Shown here piece after piece: positions 60,366 to 64,000 of a DNA stretch of 64,000 bases; the first letter of the stretch is position 1, and each line of letters starts with the position of its first letter. Source of the stretch: Thalassovita litoralis (lineage in GTDB: Bacteria > Pseudomonadota > Alphaproteobacteria > Rhodobacterales > Rhodobacteraceae); NCBI RefSeq assembly GCF_900182725.1, contig NZ_FXTO01000002.1, positions 62,001-126,000 of the forward strand. Reading direction: 5' to 3'. The position numbers were made by a program, and so were the translations under genes. A model generated the notes under the pieces. It ran no database searches. It was not told the origin of the DNA and saw only the letters and a program-made list of their open reading frames with translations.

Positions 60366-61565
60366 TCAGGCCTGTGGTATCCCTCGCATCCGGGCCTTGA
60401 TCGCGGTGCCTGCGGCCCAGCCCGATGACCATGCCCATTGGAAATTGAACCCGCCCAGCCAGCCGGTGACATCCACCGCTTCCCCGATGAAATAAAGCCC
60501 CTGAACGGTTTTGGCTTCCATCGTTGCGGAATTCAGCCCCGCCGTATCCACCCCGCCCAGTGTGACTTCGGCGGTGCGATAGCCTTCGGACCCTGCGGGC
60601 AGCAAATCCCAATCGTGCAAACGGTTTGCCAGATCGCGCAAAGCAGCATCGGACTGATCCGCCAGATTGCCGCTTAGCCCCCAGTCCTGAACGATGAAAT
60701 CGGCCAGTCTGGCTGGCATCATCTGTGCCAGAACCGTACCCAAATTGCGCCGCCCCGCAGCTTGTCGCTGTGCTTTCAGTGCCGCGAACGCGTCGACTGA
60801 AGGCAGCAGATTGACTGTAATCCGCTCTCCCTCGTGCCAATAGGATGACGCTTGTAAAATCGCGGGGCCGGACAAGCCGCGATGGGTGAATAACAAGCCT
60901 TCGTCAAAGTTGGCGCCGCCCGCGGATACCTGCGCTGGCAATGACAGCCCGGCAAGCGCGGCAAAGCGTTTTTCGGCGAATGTCAGCGGCACCAGACCGG
61001 GGCGGGTTTCGGTGACGGACAGCCCGAATTGTTTCGCAATGTCATAGGCCAGCCCGGTCGCGCCCATTTTGGGGATGGATTTGCCGCCGGTGGCGATGAC
61101 CAGATTTTGCGCGCGGACAGTGCGGCGTTTTCCGGCGCGTTCCGTGACCACGAGAAAGCCGATGTCGTCTTGGGCAACCTCGACAATCCCGGCCTCCAGC
61201 CAGACGGCGGCATCGGCTTTGGCGGCTTCGTCCATCAGCATCGCCACGATTTGCTTGGCCGAACCATCGCAGAACAACTGCCCCAGCGTCTTTTCATGCC
61301 ATGCGATGCCGTGGCGGTTCACCAGATCCAGAAAATCCCACTGCGTATATCGCGCCAGCGCCGATTTTACGAAATGTGGATTGGCAGACAGGAAATTCCC
61401 CGGTTCGGCATACATATTGGTGAAATTGCAGCGCCCACCCCCGGAAATGCGGATTTTTTCGCCTGCGGCCTTGGCGTGATCCAGCACCAGACAGCGCCCG
61501 CCCGCATGGGCCGCGCACATCAAACCGGCCGCACCGGCCCCAAGGATCAGCGTATCATATTCCAT
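60366..61565 (-). CDS. BaiN/HI0933-type NAD(P)/FAD-dependent oxidoreductase
   Basis: A 399-residue flavoprotein starting at ATG 61565 (MEYDTLILGAGAAGLMCAAHAG; GxGxxG at 9-14). Family marks are KIRISGGGRCNFTN, IATGGKSIPKMGATGLAYDIAKQFG, VPLTFAEKRFAALAGLS and the C-terminal GLYFIGEAVDVTGWLGGFNFQWAWSSGWAAG. The fold reduces double bonds or unknown substrates. It lies on the opposite strand inside the dcw cluster, with its stop 14 bp from the murD stop and its start 146 bp from ftsW. No link to cell-wall synthesis is evident. Confidence 0.93.
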   Translation of the reverse strand: MEYDTLILGAGAAGLMCAAHAGGRCLVLDHAKAAGEKIRISGGGRCNFTNMYAEPGNFLSANPHFVKSALARYTQWDFLDLVNRHGIAWHEKTLGQLFCDGSAKQIVAMLMDEAAKADAAVWLEAGIVEVAQDDIGFLVVTERAGKRRTVRAQNLVIATGGKSIPKMGATGLAYDIAKQFGLSVTETRPGLVPLTFAEKRFAALAGLSLPAQVSAGGANFDEGLLFTHRGLSGPAILQASSYWHEGERITVNLLPSVDAFAALKAQRQAAGRRNLGTVLAQMMPARLADFIVQDWGLSGNLADQSDAALRDLANRLHDWDLLPAGSEGYRTAEVTLGGVDTAGLNSATMEAKTVQGLYFIGEAVDVTGWLGGFNFQWAWSSGWAAGTAIKARMRGIPQA

Positions 61566-61711
61566 ATGCCGGGGGTGCCTGAGTTCCGCGCCATTGGCAA
61601 GGGCTTGCTGACACCTGTTTTTTAACGCTGGCACGATGCGGCATGTTTCGGTAAACTTCGGGCAACAGACCCCGCAAAAGGGGCAGGCAGAGGCAGAAAC
61701 GGCGGTATCCC

Positions 61712-62878
61712 ATGACGGAAATGGTCTATGGTTCGGTTCCCGTGCGGGAAAGCGAACCCGTACTTCCCAAATGGTGGAGGACAATCGACAAATGGTCGAT
61801 GTCCTGCATCCTGATCCTGTTCGGGGTGGGGCTTTTGCTGGGGTTGGCCGCTTCGCCGCCACTGGCGGAAAAGAATGGTTTCCAGCCGTTCCATTATGTG
61901 CAGCGACAGGCGTTTTTCGGTGGTGTTGCTATGACGGTGATGCTGGTCACGTCGATGATGGGGCCGATCATGGTACGGCGTCTGGCGGTGATTGGATTCA
62001 TCGCCACGTTCATCGCGCTGTTGGGATTGCCGTTCCTTGGCACCGATTTCGGAAAGGGCGCAACCCGTTGGTATAGTTTGGGGTTTGCCTCGGTTCAGCC
62101 GTCTGAATTTCTGAAGCCTGCCTTTGTGATCGTGGCGGCCTGGCTGATGGCCGCCGCACAGGAAATCAACGGCCCGCCGGGGCGGTTGTGGTCCTTTTTT
62201 CTGGCGATTGTGATCGTGACCATTCTGGCCTTGCAGCCGGATTTCGGGCAGGCATCGCTGGTGCTGTTTGGCTGGGGCGTGATGTATTTCGTGGCCGGTG
62301 CGCCGATTGTGCTGTTGGTGGGCATGGCGGGAATGGCGGTATTGGCCGGAACCTTCGCCTATAACAATTCCCAGCACTTCGCGCGCCGGATTGATGGCTT
62401 TCTGTCCCCGGACATCGACCCGCGCACGCAATTGGGCTATGCCACCAATGCCATTCAGGAAGGCGGGTTTTTCGGTGTCGGCGTGGGCGAGGGCGAAGTG
62501 AAATGGTCACTGCCCGATGCGCATACGGATTTCATCATCGCGGTGGCCGCCGAAGAATACGGGCTGATTTTGGTTCTGCTGATTCTGGTGTTGTATATGA
62601 TCATCGTGGTGCGGTCGTTTTTCCGCCTGATGCGGGAACGTGATCCGTTCATCCGTTTGGCCGGAACCGGGCTGGCGGCGATGTTCGGGGTGCAGGCCAT
62701 GATCAACATGGGCGTGGCTGTGCGCCTGCTGCCCGCCAAGGGTATGACGTTGCCCTTTGTCAGCTATGGTGGCTCGTCCCTGATTGCGGGGGGGATTGCC
62801 GTGGGCATGTTGCTGGCGTTCACCCGAACCCGCCCCCAAGGCGAAATCGGGGATATTCTGCGGGGACGTTTCAGATGA
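61712..62878 (+). CDS. ftsW: Septal peptidoglycan glycosyltransferase FtsW
   Basis: A 388-residue SEDS-family membrane protein with ten predicted helices. Motifs: [22 protein letters not shown], with the catalytic-Asp-bearing DSLP-like region as [23 protein letters not shown], and late [29 protein letters not shown]. It polymerises lipid II at the septum with FtsI. The gene must have its own promoter in the 146-bp gap left by the reverse gene, or depend on read-through. ATGA overlap with murG. Confidence 0.96.
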   Translation: MTEMVYGSVPVRESEPVLPKWWRTIDKWSMSCILILFGVGLLLGLAASPPLAEKNGFQPFHYVQRQAFFGGVAMTVMLVTSMMGPIMVRRLAVIGFIATFIALLGLPFLGTDFGKGATRWYSLGFASVQPSEFLKPAFVIVAAWLMAAAQEINGPPGRLWSFFLAIVIVTILALQPDFGQASLVLFGWGVMYFVAGAPIVLLVGMAGMAVLAGTFAYNNSQHFARRIDGFLSPDIDPRTQLGYATNAIQEGGFFGVGVGEGEVKWSLPDAHTDFIIAVAAEEYGLILVLLILVLYMIIVVRSFFRLMRERDPFIRLAGTGLAAMFGVQAMINMGVAVRLLPAKGMTLPFVSYGGSSLIAGGIAVGMLLAFTRTRPQGEIGDILRGRFR

Positions 62879-63969
62879 CCAATCAGCCGTTGCTGATCAT
62901 TGCCGCCGGGGGGACTGGCGGCCATATGTTCCCCGCGCAAGCCTTGGCCGAGGCGATGCTGCGCAAGGGCTGGCGGGTGAAGCTGTCCACCGATGCGCGC
63001 GGCGCGCGCTATACCGGCGGGTTTCCGCATACGGTAGAGATCGAACAGGTCTCCAGCGCGACCTTTGCCCGTGGGGGGGCGCTGGCAAAGCTGGCGGTGC
63101 CGTTCCGCGTACTGGGCGGCGTGTTGGGGATGACCCTGCGCATGACGCGGGACAAGCCCGTGGCCGTGGTGGGGTTTGGTGGCTATCCGTCAATCCCGGC
63201 CATCGGGGCGGCAACGCTGTTGCGACTGCCCCGGATGATCCATGAACAGAACGGTATTCTGGGCCGGGTGAACCAGATTTTTGCCAAGCGCGTAGATGTC
63301 GTGGCCTGTGGAACATGGCCGACCACCCTGCCCGAAGGGGTCGAGGGTGTGCATACCGGCAACCCCGTGCGCAAGGCCGTGCATGATCGTGCGGGGGCGG
63401 CCTATATCACGCCGGGGGAATACCCGATGTCGATCCTTGTGATGGGCGGATCGCAGGGGGCGCGCATCCTGTCGGATGTGGTGCCGGGCGCGATTGCGGC
63501 CCTGCCGCCGGATCTGTTGCAATATATCCGCGTTAGCCATCAGGCGCGGGACGAAGATCACGAACGTGTCACCCGGTTTTATGCAGATCACGGGATCGCG
63601 GCGGATGTGCAGCCGTTTTTCAATGATGTTCCCGCACGGATGAGCGAGGCGCAATTGGTGATCTCGCGGTCGGGCGCGTCCAGCGTGGCGGATATTTCGG
63701 TGATTGGGCGGCCTTCCATCCTTGTGCCGTTCGCGGCGGCGACGGGGGACCACCAGACCGCCAATGCCCGTGGGCTGGTTGACGCCGGGGCGGCGATCCT
63801 GATCCCGGAAAACCGGCTTGAGGTTTCTACGCTGGCAGAGCAAATAGCTGCGGTGCTGACCAATCCTCGGGGGGCGCAGATGATGGCCCATGCCGCGCTT
63901 AGCTGCGGTAAACCCGAAGCGACACAGGAACTGGTCAGCATGGTCGAGGCGCTGGCAAAGAAGGACTGA
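62875..63969 (+). CDS. murG: UDP-GlcNAc:undecaprenyl-pyrophosphoryl-MurNAc-pentapeptide transferase MurG
   Basis: A 364-residue GT28 glycosyltransferase. Glycine-rich loops [34 protein letters not shown], then [34 protein letters not shown] and [22 protein letters not shown], as in MurG. It forms lipid II on the inner membrane face. ATGA overlap with ftsW, and murC begins 4 bp after its stop. Confidence 0.97.
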   Translation: MTNQPLLIIAAGGTGGHMFPAQALAEAMLRKGWRVKLSTDARGARYTGGFPHTVEIEQVSSATFARGGALAKLAVPFRVLGGVLGMTLRMTRDKPVAVVGFGGYPSIPAIGAATLLRLPRMIHEQNGILGRVNQIFAKRVDVVACGTWPTTLPEGVEGVHTGNPVRKAVHDRAGAAYITPGEYPMSILVMGGSQGARILSDVVPGAIAALPPDLLQYIRVSHQARDEDHERVTRFYADHGIAADVQPFFNDVPARMSEAQLVISRSGASSVADISVIGRPSILVPFAAATGDHQTANARGLVDAGAAILIPENRLEVSTLAEQIAAVLTNPRGAQMMAHAALSCGKPEATQELVSMVEALAKKD

Positions 63970-63973
63970 CGAC

Positions 63974-64000
63974 ATGAACGCTGCAACCAAGCTGCCCACC
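63974..64000 (+). CDS. murC: MurC (UDP-MurNAc:L-alanine ligase) start, cut by window edge
   Basis: Only nine codons are visible (MNAATKLPT). The call rests on the conserved gene order after murG, since no motif is in view. Confidence 0.6.

Overview
The window is chromosomal DNA from an alphaproteobacterium of the Rhodobacterales/Rhodobacteraceae. The evidence is the gene content and order, a CcsR-type small-RNA array behind a DUF1127 gene, an UpsM-like leader in front of the division/cell-wall (dcw) cluster, alphaproteobacterial LexA boxes (GTTC-N7-GTTC), and a tRNA-His without the G-1:C73 identity pair. I cannot name the genus. Apart from the first 14 kb the content is ordinary core genome; I saw no phage, insertion sequence or CRISPR array.

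Region 1 (1-14129) is a catabolic island: a truncated sulfatase, a LysR regulator, an MFS exporter, a beta-keto acid cleavage enzyme (BKACE), a glutathione transferase, a flavin ring hydroxylase, an MhpR-like IclR regulator, a complete TRAP transporter, an extradiol dioxygenase, an acetoacetate-decarboxylase-like protein, a fumarylacetoacetate-hydrolase-like protein and a quinone oxidoreductase. Four copies of a 15-bp palindrome (GTTCRYNTGRTGAAC) sit 80-115 bp before the BKACE gene, dctQ, dctP and the dioxygenase, and the dctQ copy is 17 bp from the regulator start. This looks like a single-regulator meta-cleavage pathway for an unidentified aromatic acid.

Region 2 (14165-31665) holds DoxX, KatG, a Tat-exported metallo-hydrolase, ribB-ribH-nusB, a candidate 6S-like RNA back to back with an SOS-controlled mmcB, tRNA-His, an RluD-type pseudouridine synthase, rpoH, a dipeptidase, a Crp/Fnr regulator, PepF and a second FAH-family hydrolase. 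Region 3 (31745-48185) holds a lysophospholipase/SCP2 pair, a Suv3-like helicase with an Hsp15-like protein, FdxA and CarD, two tandemly duplicated tRNA-Gly genes with their promoters, a MAPEG/MarR locus, pyruvate carboxylase, a rhodanese, an FMN alpha-hydroxyacid oxidase and an SOS-controlled UvrD.

Region 4 (48186-51163) is RNA-rich. On the minus strand a DUF1127 gene (CcaF1-like) is followed by eight hairpins that each present a CCUCCUCCC loop. On the plus strand mrp is followed by a 790-bp leader region with three arrays of helically phased GGGA motifs (candidate MraZ sites), a DnaA box, a CtrA-like box and an UpsM-like RNA ending in a terminator just before mraZ. Region 5 (51164-64000) is the dcw cluster mraZ-rsmH-ftsL-ftsI-murE-murF-mraY-murD-ftsW-murG-murC(partial), interrupted by a BaiN/HI0933-type flavoprotein gene on the opposite strand.
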